In this document: piece after piece, positions 17,134 through 28,709 of the stretch
Numbering within the stretch: position 1 is the stretch's first letter
Layout: each line of letters opens with the position of its first letter
Assembly: GCA_902528375.1 (NCBI GenBank)
Contig: CABZSS010000005.1
Location: 1-59,892 of the forward strand
Direction of reading: 5' to 3'
DNA: 59,892 bases
From: an uncultured Pelagibacteraceae bacterium
GTDB taxonomy: Bacteria; Pseudomonadota; Alphaproteobacteria; Pelagibacterales; Pelagibacteraceae
Notes under the pieces: model-generated
Told to the model about the DNA's origin: nothing
Database searches by the model: none
The model's input: only the letters and a program-made list of their open reading frames with translations
Made by a program: the position numbers and the translations under genes

Positions 17134-18047
17134 TGGATTTATATAAAATAAATAAAAAATATTCGTTTTTTTTACTTCTATTCAATATTATTTTTTTAAT
17201 TTCAATTTCAAAATATTTTGAAAATGAACAAATAGAATTTCAATATCAAACTATCATCTGCTTCTTTTTAATATCTATCATAGGTGTTTCTCATGGAGCT
17301 CTTGATCACCTAAAGGGTTATAAATTAATGAAAATCTATAAAGTGGAAAATAAGTCATACTTTTACTTAGCCTATATAGCTGTCTCGTTGATAGTAATTT
17401 TTACTTGGATGATAGTTCCAGAAATCGTTTTAATAATATTCTTAATTGTTGCGTCATATCATTTTGGTAAAGAGGATAGTTGCGTAGATCAAAACACAAA
17501 AAATTTGTTTTACGATTTTCTATATTTATTTAAAGGAAGTGTAATCATTATTGCACCCCTTTTATTTCATAATGAGAGGACCAATGAAATTTTTCAAATC
17601 TTAAACTTAGACTTGAGTTTTTTGAGCAGTAAATTTTTAATACTTCTGATATTTTTAAGTTTTATCGCAAATATTATTATAACAGTCCAATCGAACAATG
17701 GTGGATTCTTAATTGCAGATTGGACAAATATTATATTGCTTAATGTTTTTCTTTCTCCATTAATTGCTTTCACAATTTATTTTTGTTTTTTACACTCTGT
17801 AAGACATTCTCTTTCTTTAATATATGAAATTGATAGTAATGATTTTAAAGTTGGTTTTAATAAGTTTTTAAGAAGAGCATTGCCACTTACTTTAATGACT
17901 TTATTACTGTTTATAATAAGTCTTTACTTTTTAGCTAATTATTATGCTTTTGATGATGCAATTTTAAAAGTAATATTTATAGGTTTGGCGTCTTTAACTT
18001 TTCCTCATATATTATTAGAGTATCTTATTGAAAAAAATGAAAAATAA
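17133..18047 (+). CDS. blh: Beta-carotene 15,15'-dioxygenase, Brp/Blh family
   Basis: 304 aa integral membrane enzyme that cleaves beta-carotene to two retinals. Conserved iron-binding histidines are visible in GVSHGALDH, ASYHFGKED and FLHSVRHS, in the order known for Blh. About eight transmembrane helices are predicted by eye. I chose the ATG at 17133 because it shares a base with the crtY stop (TAATG); a GTG at 17103 would add ten residues. With crtI, crtB and crtY this completes retinal synthesis, the chromophore of proteorhodopsin. No opsin gene is in this window. Confidence 0.92.
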   Translation: MDLYKINKKYSFFLLLFNIIFLISISKYFENEQIEFQYQTIICFFLISIIGVSHGALDHLKGYKLMKIYKVENKSYFYLAYIAVSLIVIFTWMIVPEIVLIIFLIVASYHFGKEDSCVDQNTKNLFYDFLYLFKGSVIIIAPLLFHNERTNEIFQILNLDLSFLSSKFLILLIFLSFIANIIITVQSNNGGFLIADWTNIILLNVFLSPLIAFTIYFCFLHSVRHSLSLIYEIDSNDFKVGFNKFLRRALPLTLMTLLLFIISLYFLANYYAFDDAILKVIFIGLASLTFPHILLEYLIEKNEK

Positions 18048-18981
18048 AGATTTAAAAATATATTTAGCTGCTCCAAGAGGGTTTTGTGCTGGAGTTGATC
18101 GAGCAATAGAAATTGTAAAAAAAAGTATAAATAAATTTGGGTCACCAGTTTATGTGCGACATGAGATAGTTCACAATAAGCATGTAGTTGAAAATTTAAA
18201 AAAAATTGGTGCAATATTTGTAGAAGAACTTAGTGAAATTAAAGACAAAACTAGGCCAGTAATTTTTTCAGCTCATGGAGTGCCAAAAAAAGTTCCAAAA
18301 GAAGCTCAAGACTTAAAAATAGAATATATAGATGCTACTTGTCCTTTAGTTTCTAAAGTACATAGAGAGGCTGAAAATTTAAATAAAGCAGGTTTCCATA
18401 TTTTTTTAATTGGTCACGAAAATCATCCTGAAGTAGTTGGTACTATGGGTCAAATACCAGAGGGGTCAATAGAATTAGTTGAAACGATTAATGATGTTAA
18501 AAATCTAAATATTCCATCAAGCAAAAAATTAGCTTTTGTCACTCAAACAACTCTTTCTGTTGATGATACAAAAGATATTATTGATGCTTTAAAAAAAAAA
18601 TTTCCACAAATTAAAGAACCAAACAAAGAAGATATCTGCTATGCCACAACTAATAGACAAGCGGCTGTTAAAAAGATTGCCTCAAAATGTGATATGTTCT
18701 TTGTTATTGGAAGTAGGAATTCTTCCAATTCAAAAAGGCTCGTTGAGGTAGCTGTTAAAGCAGGTTGTAATTATTCAGAGCTTATACATTCTGAAAGTTC
18801 AGTTCCTTTAGAAAAAATTTCTAAATGTAATAGTATAGGTATTTCATCAGGTGCATCCGCACCTGAAATTTTAGTTCAGAATTTTATAAAAAAAATTAAA
18901 GAAAAATTTAGCGTCAAAATTCAAGAAGTCGAAATAGTAAAGGAAAACGTAACTTTTAAAGTTCCAGGAAAACTAAATTAA
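18037..18981 (+). CDS. ispH: 4-hydroxy-3-methylbut-2-enyl diphosphate reductase
   Basis: 314 aa iron-sulfur enzyme making IPP and DMAPP, the last MEP step. The three cluster cysteines are seen in GFCAGV, DATCPLV and ICYATTNRQ. The substrate-binding histidines are in FSAHGVP and IGHENHPE. The start ATG at 18037 overlaps blh by 11 bases; a TTG at 18028 is also in frame. Following the retinal genes it may be co-transcribed with them, linking isoprenoid supply to carotenoid demand. The ispH-thrB-rnhA order is found in other alphaproteobacteria. Confidence 0.96.
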   Translation: MKNKDLKIYLAAPRGFCAGVDRAIEIVKKSINKFGSPVYVRHEIVHNKHVVENLKKIGAIFVEELSEIKDKTRPVIFSAHGVPKKVPKEAQDLKIEYIDATCPLVSKVHREAENLNKAGFHIFLIGHENHPEVVGTMGQIPEGSIELVETINDVKNLNIPSSKKLAFVTQTTLSVDDTKDIIDALKKKFPQIKEPNKEDICYATTNRQAAVKKIASKCDMFFVIGSRNSSNSKRLVEVAVKAGCNYSELIHSESSVPLEKISKCNSIGISSGASAPEILVQNFIKKIKEKFSVKIQEVEIVKENVTFKVPGKLN

Positions 18982-19952
18982 TGGCTGTATTTACAAAGTT
19001 AAATAAAGCTGACATTTCTAATGTCAAAAATATTTTTGGATTTAAAAAAATCAAAAGTTTTACGGGTGTTAAAAAAGGAATAGAAAATACAAATTATATT
19101 GTTAATACGAAAGATAAAAAATACGTCTTAACGATTTTTGAAAATAGAGTTAATAATAAGGATTTACCCTACTTTATGAAGTTAATGGATGCACTTTCAA
19201 AAAAAGGCATTAAATGCCCATCTCCAATTAAAAATAAATATGGAAAATATATATTTAATTTAAAAAGAAAAAAAGCCTGTCTAGTTTCCTTCTTAGAAGG
19301 TAACGATAAAAAAAAACTTTTGGAAAAAGATTTATTAGTCATTGGTAAAAAAATCGGGTTCATGCATAAAAAATTAACAAAAATAAAACTTAAAAGAAAA
19401 AACAGCTTTTCACCTCTCAAAATTTATAGTTTTATAAATAAAATTAACTTTAAAAATTCGAAGTTACCTAAAAATCTTAAAGATGAAATGAGGGAAAGTT
19501 TTCGTGATATAAACAAAAACTGGCCAAAAAAAATACCGAGTAGTGTAATTCATGGAGACTTGTTCATTGACAATATTTTCTTTTACAAAGGAAAATTTGG
19601 AGGGTTTATTGATTTTTATTTTTCAGCTTATGATTTTCAAGCTTATGAACTCGCAATTTGTATAAATTCACTTTGTTTTAATAAAACAAAAAATAAATTT
19701 ATATTTAATAAAAAAAAAGCCTCCAATCTTTTTAAAGGTTATGAGAGTATAAGAAAACTTAAACCAGAGGAAAAAAAGAGTATGAAAATTCTTTGCAAAG
19801 GATCTGCCTTAAGATATCTAGCTACAAGAGCTTATGATTTCATAAATACTCCTAAAAATATTTTAATAAAAAAAAAGGATCCATCGGAATATATACAAAA
19901 ACTTAGATTTCATAATTCCATAGAAAGATTCGAGGAATACTTTAATGATTAA
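18981..19952 (+). CDS. thrB: Homoserine kinase (ThrB2, aminoglycoside-phosphotransferase fold)
   Basis: 323 aa; phosphorylates homoserine for threonine synthesis. This is the APH/choline-kinase-type homoserine kinase used by alphaproteobacteria, not the GHMP type. The N-terminal GIENTNYIVNT nucleotide loop lies near residues 31-41. The catalytic motif is IHGDLFIDNIFF and the metal-binding Asp is in GFIDFYFSAYD. The start shares one base with the ispH stop (TAATG). thrC lies convergent just beyond rnhA, so both final threonine steps are within 3 kb but on opposite strands. Confidence 0.92.
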   Translation: MAVFTKLNKADISNVKNIFGFKKIKSFTGVKKGIENTNYIVNTKDKKYVLTIFENRVNNKDLPYFMKLMDALSKKGIKCPSPIKNKYGKYIFNLKRKKACLVSFLEGNDKKKLLEKDLLVIGKKIGFMHKKLTKIKLKRKNSFSPLKIYSFINKINFKNSKLPKNLKDEMRESFRDINKNWPKKIPSSVIHGDLFIDNIFFYKGKFGGFIDFYFSAYDFQAYELAICINSLCFNKTKNKFIFNKKKASNLFKGYESIRKLKPEEKKSMKILCKGSALRYLATRAYDFINTPKNILIKKKDPSEYIQKLRFHNSIERFEEYFND

Positions 19953-20367
19953 AATTTATACTGATGGGTCATGTTTAGAAAATCCCGGAAATGGTGGATG
20001 GGCAGCAATTATTATAAACAATGGACAAAAAACTAATATTAAAGGAAGTAAAAAGAATACTACAAATAATCAAATGGAATTACTCGCTCCTATTGAGGCA
20101 TTAAAAAAAATTCCCAAAGGAAGTAAAGTTCAAATTTTTACAGACTCTAAGTATGTTAAGTCAGGAATAACTGAGTGGATTTATAACTGGAAAAAAAATG
20201 GATGGAAAACCGTAAACAGGCAAGAAGTTAAAAATAAAGATCTTTGGACAGAGCTTGATATTTTAGCCAAAGATTTTGAAATAAGTTGGAATTGGGTTAA
20301 AGCGCACTCTACTGACGAGTTAAACAATGAAGTTGATTTAATTGCTAAAGAAGCTGCGAACTTATAA
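19945..20367 (+). CDS. rnhA: Ribonuclease HI
   Basis: 140 aa; degrades RNA in RNA-DNA hybrids. The four catalytic acids are visible: Asp in YTDGSCLENPG, Glu in NQMELLAPIEAL, Asp in IFTDSKYV, and Asp in NNEVDLIAKEA, with the flexible-loop His in VKAHSTDELNN. Length is normal. It overlaps thrB by 8 bases and ends 6 bases inside the convergent thrC gene. Confidence 0.96.
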   Translation: MIKIYTDGSCLENPGNGGWAAIIINNGQKTNIKGSKKNTTNNQMELLAPIEALKKIPKGSKVQIFTDSKYVKSGITEWIYNWKKNGWKTVNRQEVKNKDLWTELDILAKDFEISWNWVKAHSTDELNNEVDLIAKEAANL

Positions 20368-21732
20368 AATTTTACTTTTAATAAATTTTTTAACTTCATC
20401 CGTATTATTCTCTAGTACTTGAAAATTCTCATTTTTATTAAGTACGTGCTGAAGTTCTTCAGGCAATTTTTCGTGTTTATTAATCGCATTTTTTGTAGCA
20501 TCAGGAAATTTACACGGATGTGCAGTTGATAAAACTACACAATCATTCAAAGATAATTTTTCTGCAGCGCCTACTCCAATAGCTGTATGCGGATCTAAAA
20601 CCACACCATTTTCTTCATAATTTTTCTTAATAACTCCTAGAGTTTCTTTTTCATTACAGCTTTCTGATAAAAAATCCTCTTGGATTATATCTAAATTGTT
20701 CTTTTCAATTTGATAAGAATTCAGCTTAATTTTTTTCATAATTTCTGCTGTTTTTTCTGAATTAGAATTATTCACATAATAAATTAATCTTTCAAAGTTA
20801 CTTGCTAATTGGATATCCATACTCGGGGATAATGTTTCTCTAACTCCTTTAGAAATATAATCTCCTTTTGTAATGGCTCTATGTAAAATATCGTTTTCAT
20901 TTGTTGCAACTATTAATTTATCAATTGGTAATCCCATTTTTTTTGCAAGATATCCTGCAAAGACATCTCCAAAATTTCCTGTTGGAACTGAAAAAGAGAT
21001 ATTGTCTTTTTCTAATTTAAAATGTGCATAAAAATAATATACCGATTGAGCAATTATTCTCGCCCAATTTATTGAGTTTACTCCTGACATATTTATAGAT
21101 TTTGAGAACTCAAGATCAGAAAACATTTGTTTTACAATATTTTGACAATCATCAAAGTTTCCGTCAATTGCGACATTAAAAACATTTTTTTCTTTCACAG
21201 TAGTCATAATTTTTCTTTGAACAGAGGAAATTCTATTATTTGGATGTAAAACAAATATATTTAAATTCGATTTTCCTTTGATCGCATCAATAGCTGCTGC
21301 ACCAGTGTCCCCTGAAGTTGCAACAACTATATTTATTGTTTTGTTATTTGATTTTAAGAAATGCTCATACATATTTCCAATTAATTGCATCGCAATATCT
21401 TTAAAAGCTAGAGTGGGTCCATGAAATAATTCCATGATCTGAAATTGATTTAACTCAACTATTTTAACAACATCTTCTTCTCTAAAGTTAGAATATGATT
21501 TTTTAATAATTTCGTTTAATTCTTTTTTGCTTAAAAAATCACCAGTGTATAGATAAATAATTTCAGTAGCTAAATCTATGTAACTTAATTTTTTTAGAGA
21601 GTTCATTTTGCTCTCATCAAATTTTTTGATACTCAACGGTATAAAAAGGCCTCCATCATCAGCAAGTCCTTTTAGAAATACCTCACTGAAGGAAAATTTC
21701 TTATTATCGCTTCTTGTACTTATATATTCCAT
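20362..21732 (-). CDS. thrC: Threonine synthase
   Basis: 456 aa PLP enzyme turning O-phosphohomoserine into threonine. It starts with the conserved MEYISTRSDNKKFSFSEVFLKGLADDGGLF. The PLP lysine is in GPTLAFKDIAMQL (near residue 110), followed by VVATSGDTGAAAI and the VPTGNFGDVFAGY loop that binds the PLP phosphate. It is the last gene of the cytochrome oxidase cluster and overlaps the SURF1 gene by one base. The surf1-thrC junction is conserved in many alphaproteobacteria. Confidence 0.96.
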   Translation of the reverse strand: MEYISTRSDNKKFSFSEVFLKGLADDGGLFIPLSIKKFDESKMNSLKKLSYIDLATEIIYLYTGDFLSKKELNEIIKKSYSNFREEDVVKIVELNQFQIMELFHGPTLAFKDIAMQLIGNMYEHFLKSNNKTINIVVATSGDTGAAAIDAIKGKSNLNIFVLHPNNRISSVQRKIMTTVKEKNVFNVAIDGNFDDCQNIVKQMFSDLEFSKSINMSGVNSINWARIIAQSVYYFYAHFKLEKDNISFSVPTGNFGDVFAGYLAKKMGLPIDKLIVATNENDILHRAITKGDYISKGVRETLSPSMDIQLASNFERLIYYVNNSNSEKTAEIMKKIKLNSYQIEKNNLDIIQEDFLSESCNEKETLGVIKKNYEENGVVLDPHTAIGVGAAEKLSLNDCVVLSTAHPCKFPDATKNAINKHEKLPEELQHVLNKNENFQVLENNTDEVKKFIKSKIL

Positions 21733-22388
21733 TAATAATTCTTTTTTCTAAAATATAGATATATCAAAAGAATTGATATCGCTATTGAAAACCATGTTAA
21801 AGAGTATTTTAGGTGATTATTAGGCAGATCCGATGAAATTTTTTTTGGTACTGGAAAAGAGTTTTTTCGTTCTCCATTTTGAATAAAAATAATAAAAGGA
21901 GAAAATGTTTTTCCAGTATGGTTTTTTAGGTCTATGTCATCAAGTTTAAACCAATAGTTTTTTGATAAATCATTATTAGGTTTAAAGTAATTTTTTTTTG
22001 ATTTAAGTTTTGTAATACCAAAGTATTTTGATTGTTTAAGATCGAAGGACTCACCTTTCAAATCTCTTGGTATCCATCCTTGATTAATTAAAAAGTTTTC
22101 TCCCTTAATATCAATTTCTTTAATTATGTTAAAACCTGGTTCTCCATTATCACTGAGGCCATATAAATAAATTAAACTCTCATTATCAATTTTTCCCTTG
22201 AATTCAATTTTTTGAAAGTTTTTAATTTTTTGTGCTTCAAATTTTACTGGATCATTCATGAGAGAAGAATTTATTTCTTCAATAAGACTATTTTTCCAAT
22301 TAAGTCTGAATAACTGCCAAAACCCAAGGGCAAGAAAAATTGTAATAAAAAAAGAAACAAATATTGTGAAAAGAAACTTATATCTCAA
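21732..22388 (-). CDS. SURF1-family cytochrome oxidase assembly protein
   Basis: 218 aa. It has an N-terminal transmembrane helix (residues ~5-24, ending LGFWQLFRL, a SURF1 hallmark), a periplasmic domain with LINQGWIPRD near the centre, and a C-terminal transmembrane helix (YSLTWFSIAISILLIYLYF) followed by a short basic tail. The Y-x-x-T-W-F motif before the second helix is conserved. It helps insert heme a into subunit I. It lies 5 bases after coxIII on the same strand. Confidence 0.92.
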   Translation of the reverse strand: MRYKFLFTIFVSFFITIFLALGFWQLFRLNWKNSLIEEINSSLMNDPVKFEAQKIKNFQKIEFKGKIDNESLIYLYGLSDNGEPGFNIIKEIDIKGENFLINQGWIPRDLKGESFDLKQSKYFGITKLKSKKNYFKPNNDLSKNYWFKLDDIDLKNHTGKTFSPFIIFIQNGERKNSFPVPKKISSDLPNNHLKYSLTWFSIAISILLIYLYFRKKNY

Positions 22389-22393
22389 TTAAA

Positions 22394-23185
22394 TTAGCTT
22401 CCCCAAACGTAGATTGCTGCAAATAAAAATAACCAAACTACATCGACAAAATGCCAATACCATGCTGCAGCTTCAAATCCAAAATGATGATCCTTATTAA
22501 AATGACCAAGTTTTCCTCTCCACAAACAGACGGCCAAGAAGATGGTTCCAACTACTACATGGAAGCCATGAAAGCCTGTAGCCATATAAAATGTTGCACC
22601 GTAAATATGTCCTGAAAAATCAAAACTCGCATGTTGATACTCATATATTTGAAGAAGGGTAAAAAAGAAACCAAGTAGAACTGTTGCCCAAAGACCTTGT
22701 ATAAAACCTTTTCTATCATCCTCTAATAAAGAGTGATGAGCCCATGTAACAGTTGTTCCAGATAATAATAAAACCAGTGTGTTAATCAATGGAATATCCC
22801 ATGGATTAAAAACTTCAATATCTTTAGGCGGCCAAACTCCACCAACAAAAGCACTTGGGTACAAACTAGCATCAAAGTAGGCCCAAAACCAAGCAACAAA
22901 GAACATCACTTCAGATGCAATAAACAATGTCATTCCATAACGGTGGTGTATCTGAACAACCGGAGTATGGTGACCTTGATGTTCGGCTTCATTAACAACA
23001 TCTCTGAACCACATGTAAGCTCCGTAAATTAAAAGAGCAAAACCAAGTAACATAGCCCACATAACTTTTGAGTGAAAATAATAAACTGATCCTACAGCAG
23101 TAATTAAGGTAGCAAATGATGTATAGATTGGCCACGGACTTGGATCAACTAAGTGGTAATCATGTTTTTGATCTTTGGAGCTCAT
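22394..23185 (-). CDS. ctaE: Cytochrome c oxidase subunit III
   Basis: 263 aa, seven transmembrane helices. Characteristic segments are YHLVDPSPWPIYTS at the N-terminus, MWFRDVVNEAEHQGHHT, the helix SEVMFFVAWFWAYFDASLYPS, and the C-terminal HHFGFEAAAWYWHFVDVVWLFLF. These match mitochondrial-type aa3 oxidase. It follows ctaG by 2 bases. It belongs to a cluster of subunits II-I-heme O synthase-small protein-CtaG-III-SURF1. Confidence 0.97.
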   Translation of the reverse strand: MSSKDQKHDYHLVDPSPWPIYTSFATLITAVGSVYYFHSKVMWAMLLGFALLIYGAYMWFRDVVNEAEHQGHHTPVVQIHHRYGMTLFIASEVMFFVAWFWAYFDASLYPSAFVGGVWPPKDIEVFNPWDIPLINTLVLLLSGTTVTWAHHSLLEDDRKGFIQGLWATVLLGFFFTLLQIYEYQHASFDFSGHIYGATFYMATGFHGFHVVVGTIFLAVCLWRGKLGHFNKDHHFGFEAAAWYWHFVDVVWLFLFAAIYVWGS

Positions 23186-23187
23186 AA

Positions 23188-23733
23188 TTAATTAACCTTT
23201 GATTGTTTATAGTAGTCAGAAGAAAAAAATGTATAAGACATTGTAATATCATCTATGTTTTTAGTTTTAGGATCATTTACCATTTCAGGATCTAAATAAA
23301 AAGTTAAAATATAACTCATCTTTTCACCGCTTTTTAAAGTTTGTTTTTCAAAACAAAAACATCCCAGTTTATTGAAATATTGGCCAAAAGTTGATGGGGA
23401 CACATTGTAACTTGCAACTCCACTTGATGGTTCTTTTCCAAAGTTTTCTACTTCAAACTCAACTTTATAAACTTTGCCTGGTTTAATATCATATAAAGAT
23501 TTACTCGCTTTGAAATTCCAAGCCAAGTCTGTTTGAACATTTGTGTCAAATCTTACTCTAATAGGTTTGTTAATTACTATTTTTGGAGCTTCTTTTGAGA
23601 TTTGAGTAGTGCCCCCGAATCCTGTAACACGGCAGAATAAATCATACAGTGGAACAGCAGCAAATGATAATCCTAGCATTAGAAAGAATATTAAAGATAA
23701 AATTAATGGCGTTAGGTTTTTTTTACTAATCAT
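23188..23733 (-). CDS. ctaG: Cytochrome oxidase copper-assembly protein CtaG/Cox11
   Basis: 181 aa. It has one N-terminal transmembrane helix (residues ~8-30) and then a periplasmic immunoglobulin-like domain. It delivers copper to the CuB site of subunit I. The copper-binding CFCFEKQ motif lies near residue 128, and the preceding PLYDLFCRVTGFGGTT is a family signature. Its ATG overlaps the stop of the upstream 40-residue gene (ATGA). Confidence 0.95.
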   Translation of the reverse strand: MISKKNLTPLILSLIFFLMLGLSFAAVPLYDLFCRVTGFGGTTQISKEAPKIVINKPIRVRFDTNVQTDLAWNFKASKSLYDIKPGKVYKVEFEVENFGKEPSSGVASYNVSPSTFGQYFNKLGCFCFEKQTLKSGEKMSYILTFYLDPEMVNDPKTKNIDDITMSYTFFSSDYYKQSKVN

Positions 23734-23852
23734 ATGGCTCTTTCAAAAACTCCAACATTGTAAAGTGTAAAAACAAAAAGCAATAGGATAAATACTATAA
23801 GTCCAATAGCAGTAAATATATTTTTCTTTTTAATTTTTTTGTCAACTTCCAT
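23730..23852 (-). CDS. Small single-helix membrane protein, CoxF-like
   Basis: A 40-residue frame fills the gap between ctaB and ctaG. The ATG shares a base with the ctaB stop (TAATG), and its TGA overlaps the ctaG ATG (ATGA). That perfect coupling on both sides is strong support for a real gene. The protein has a basic N-terminus (MEVDKKIKKKN), one transmembrane helix (about residues 13-32) and a short tail YNVGVFERAI. Small proteins at this position in alphaproteobacterial oxidase operons are called CoxF. The exact role in oxidase assembly is unknown to me. Confidence 0.8.
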   Translation of the reverse strand: MEVDKKIKKKNIFTAIGLIVFILLLFVFTLYNVGVFERAI

Positions 23853-24763
23853 TAGAATAATTTATCAATTAAAAATAATACAAATATAAAAAACAAGTAA
23901 AAGATTGAATACCCAAAAACTCTTTTTGCTTTTTGTAAATCAAAAGAATCTTTTTTTGTCTTTAATAAATCAAAACACAATAAAATATAATAAATTGTAA
24001 GACCAAAGGTGCTAACCAGAAATAATTCTCCAACAAAACCTATTATGTAAGGTAGCGCCAATGTCGGAAGCATTAAAAGTGAGTATACAAAAATATTTTT
24101 TTTTGTATTTTCGATACCATTGGTCACTGGTAACATTGGAATTTTGGCTTTTTTGTAGTCACCTACTTTATACAAACTTAAAGCCCAAAAATGTGATGGT
24201 GTCCAAAAAAATATTATCAAGAAAAATGATAGCGCTTCCAAACTTAAAGAATTAGTAACAATTGTCCATCCGATTACAGGGGGCAAAGCACCAGATGCTC
24301 CACCAATTACTATATTTTGCGGCGTTCTTCTTTTAAGCCAAATTGTATAAACAAATAAATAAAAACTTATTGTGAAAAGCAAAACTAAAGCAGATAACAG
24401 GTTTGAAAAATAGTAAAGTCCCAAAACTGATACTGCTGATAAGACTATTCCAAAAATAAGTGCATGTTTTTTTTTTAGTTTTCCTGTTGGAAGTGGCCTT
24501 AAACATGTTCTGCTCATTAGTTTATCTAAATCTGCCTCATACCACATATTAAGAGCCCCAGCTGCTCCAGCACCAAGTGTCACAAAAAAAATATTTGTTA
24601 TTGATTTAATAAAACTGATTTCACCCGGAGCAGTTAACAAACCAACCGCACAGGTAAATATCACCAAAGACATTACTCTAGGTTTCATCAGTCTTAGCAA
24701 TTCTAAGAAAATGGATGTATCAAATAGTGAAATACTTTTTGCTCTAGAATTATACGTTGTCAT
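23852..24763 (-). CDS. ctaB: Heme O synthase (protoheme IX farnesyltransferase)
   Basis: 303 aa, UbiA-superfamily polytopic membrane prenyltransferase that farnesylates heme b to heme O for the aa3 oxidase. The first Asp-rich motif NMWYEADLDKLMSRT lies near residue 90, and the LRPLPTGKL loop follows. The second conserved area is PSHFWALSLYKVGDYKKAKIPMLP. About nine hydrophobic helices. It sits 13 bases after subunit I and is coupled to the small CoxF-like gene. Confidence 0.96.
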   Translation of the reverse strand: MTTYNSRAKSISLFDTSIFLELLRLMKPRVMSLVIFTCAVGLLTAPGEISFIKSITNIFFVTLGAGAAGALNMWYEADLDKLMSRTCLRPLPTGKLKKKHALIFGIVLSAVSVLGLYYFSNLLSALVLLFTISFYLFVYTIWLKRRTPQNIVIGGASGALPPVIGWTIVTNSLSLEALSFFLIIFFWTPSHFWALSLYKVGDYKKAKIPMLPVTNGIENTKKNIFVYSLLMLPTLALPYIIGFVGELFLVSTFGLTIYYILLCFDLLKTKKDSFDLQKAKRVFGYSIFYLFFIFVLFLIDKLF

Positions 24764-24776
24764 TTAATGCCAATAA

Positions 24777-27228
<2,452 letters not shown>

Positions 27229-27286
27229 TTTTATTTCGTTTTTATACAGTTTTTAATTCAATTAACAAATTCAATTAATGCGACAA

Positions 27287-27997
27287 TTATGAATTGAAAT
27301 AGACGAAATTCACTAATGAAATAGCGGTTATAACGGCAGTATCTGACCTTAAAATATTCTTAGATATAGTAAAAGATTTCACATTAGGAACTTTCAAAAT
27401 AGACTCGCGTTCAGCTGGTGAAAAATCACCTTCGGGTCCTATCAAAACACTTAAAGCTTCTCCTTTTTTAATATTATCATTTTTTAAAATATTTTGAGAA
27501 TTCACATCGGCAAATAATAGTTTAGTAAAGCTATCTAATTTTTTTAGATAGTCTCTAAGTTTTATTACTTCTGAAATTTTTGGGGGATTTAATTGGTTGG
27601 ATTGTTCTGTAGCTTCAATAACTATTTTTCTTGCTCTTTCATAATTTAACTCTTTAACTTCTGTTCTCTCCGAAACAATTGGAATTATTTTACTTACACC
27701 TAGTTCAGTAGATTTTTGTAAGATATTTTCCATTGGGGTTTTTTTGACTAAACAAATTGCAAGTTCAATTTTAGATAAGTTGCTTCCTTGTATTATTTTT
27801 TTTGTAAATTTTACTTCAACCCTATCTTTTTGAATAAAAGTTATTTCACTTTCCCACTCTCCATCTTTATTAAAAAAATTTATACGAGAACCTAATTTAA
27901 GTCTCATTACGTTTGCTACATAATGACCATGTTCCTTTGAAAGCGACTTAGTGGTATTTTCGACTATACTGTTTGGGTGATATAATCTAATATTCAT
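27287..27997 (-). CDS. rsmE: 16S rRNA m3U1498 methyltransferase
   Basis: 236 aa SPOUT-class methyltransferase. The N-terminal PUA-like half begins with MNIRLYHPNS. The C-terminal knot has the conserved LLFADVNSQ, SVLIGPEGDFSPAERESI and ILRSDTAVITAISLVN motifs that form the AdoMet pocket. It lies divergently 35 bases from the dehalogenase gene and ahead of the oxidase cluster on the same strand. Confidence 0.95.
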   Translation of the reverse strand: MNIRLYHPNSIVENTTKSLSKEHGHYVANVMRLKLGSRINFFNKDGEWESEITFIQKDRVEVKFTKKIIQGSNLSKIELAICLVKKTPMENILQKSTELGVSKIIPIVSERTEVKELNYERARKIVIEATEQSNQLNPPKISEVIKLRDYLKKLDSFTKLLFADVNSQNILKNDNIKKGEALSVLIGPEGDFSPAERESILKVPNVKSFTISKNILRSDTAVITAISLVNFVYFNS

Positions 27998-28032
27998 AAA
28001 ATATAGTATAATATAAAAATTTAAATTTAAGT

Positions 28033-28689
28033 ATGGATTTTAAAGCAATAGTATTTGATGCTTATGGAACATTATTTGACGTAAATTCAGCGGCAGAGAA
28101 ATGTAAACGTAAAATAGGAGATAAGTGGGAGCACTTTGCAAATTTTTGGCGAACTACACAACTTGAATATACCTGGCTGAGAAGTTTAATGAAAAGACAT
28201 AAAGACTTTTGGCAAATAACTGAAGATAGTTTGGATAAATCTATGAAAGTTTTTAACATAGATACAAGTATGAGAAGTGAATTATTGAGTCTTTATAAAA
28301 TTTTATCCCCTTATCCAGAGGTAAAAGAAGTTTTAAAAGATTTAAAAAAGAAAAATCTTAAGCTCGCGATACTTTCAAACGGTACTCCAAATTTAATAAA
28401 AGAATTAGTAAGTACTAACAATTTAGATGCCTTTGATGATCTTTTTTCAATTGAGGAGGTGAAAATTTACAAGCCTGACTCAAAGGTCTACAATCTCCCA
28501 ATTAATAAATATAAAATTCAACCCAAAGAAGTTGTTTTTTTGAGTGCTAACACTTGGGATGTGTCAGGCGGCGGTAATTTTGGTTACAATGCTGTCTGGG
28601 TCAACCGTAACAACTCTCATTTTGATATCCTTGATTATAAACCAAAAAAAGAAATCAAAAATTTAAAAGGACTACTTGAAATAGTTTGA
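28033..28689 (+). CDS. Haloacid dehalogenase type II
   Basis: 218 aa HAD-superfamily enzyme. The nucleophile Asp is in VFDAYGTLFDV (residues ~7-17), motif 2 is ILSNGTPNLI, the Lys is in KIYKPDSKVY, and the last motif is LSANTWDVSGGGNFGYNAVWVNR, all as in L-2-haloacid dehalogenases. It could release halide from 2-chloro or 2-bromo acids, although other short-chain substrates are possible. It leads a three-gene run with pirin and a quinone reductase, suggesting a small detoxification unit; that link is inference. Confidence 0.88.
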   Translation: MDFKAIVFDAYGTLFDVNSAAEKCKRKIGDKWEHFANFWRTTQLEYTWLRSLMKRHKDFWQITEDSLDKSMKVFNIDTSMRSELLSLYKILSPYPEVKEVLKDLKKKNLKLAILSNGTPNLIKELVSTNNLDAFDDLFSIEEVKIYKPDSKVYNLPINKYKIQPKEVVFLSANTWDVSGGGNFGYNAVWVNRNNSHFDILDYKPKKEIKNLKGLLEIV

Positions 28690-28709
28690 AACATAATTAA
28701 ACTAAAACC

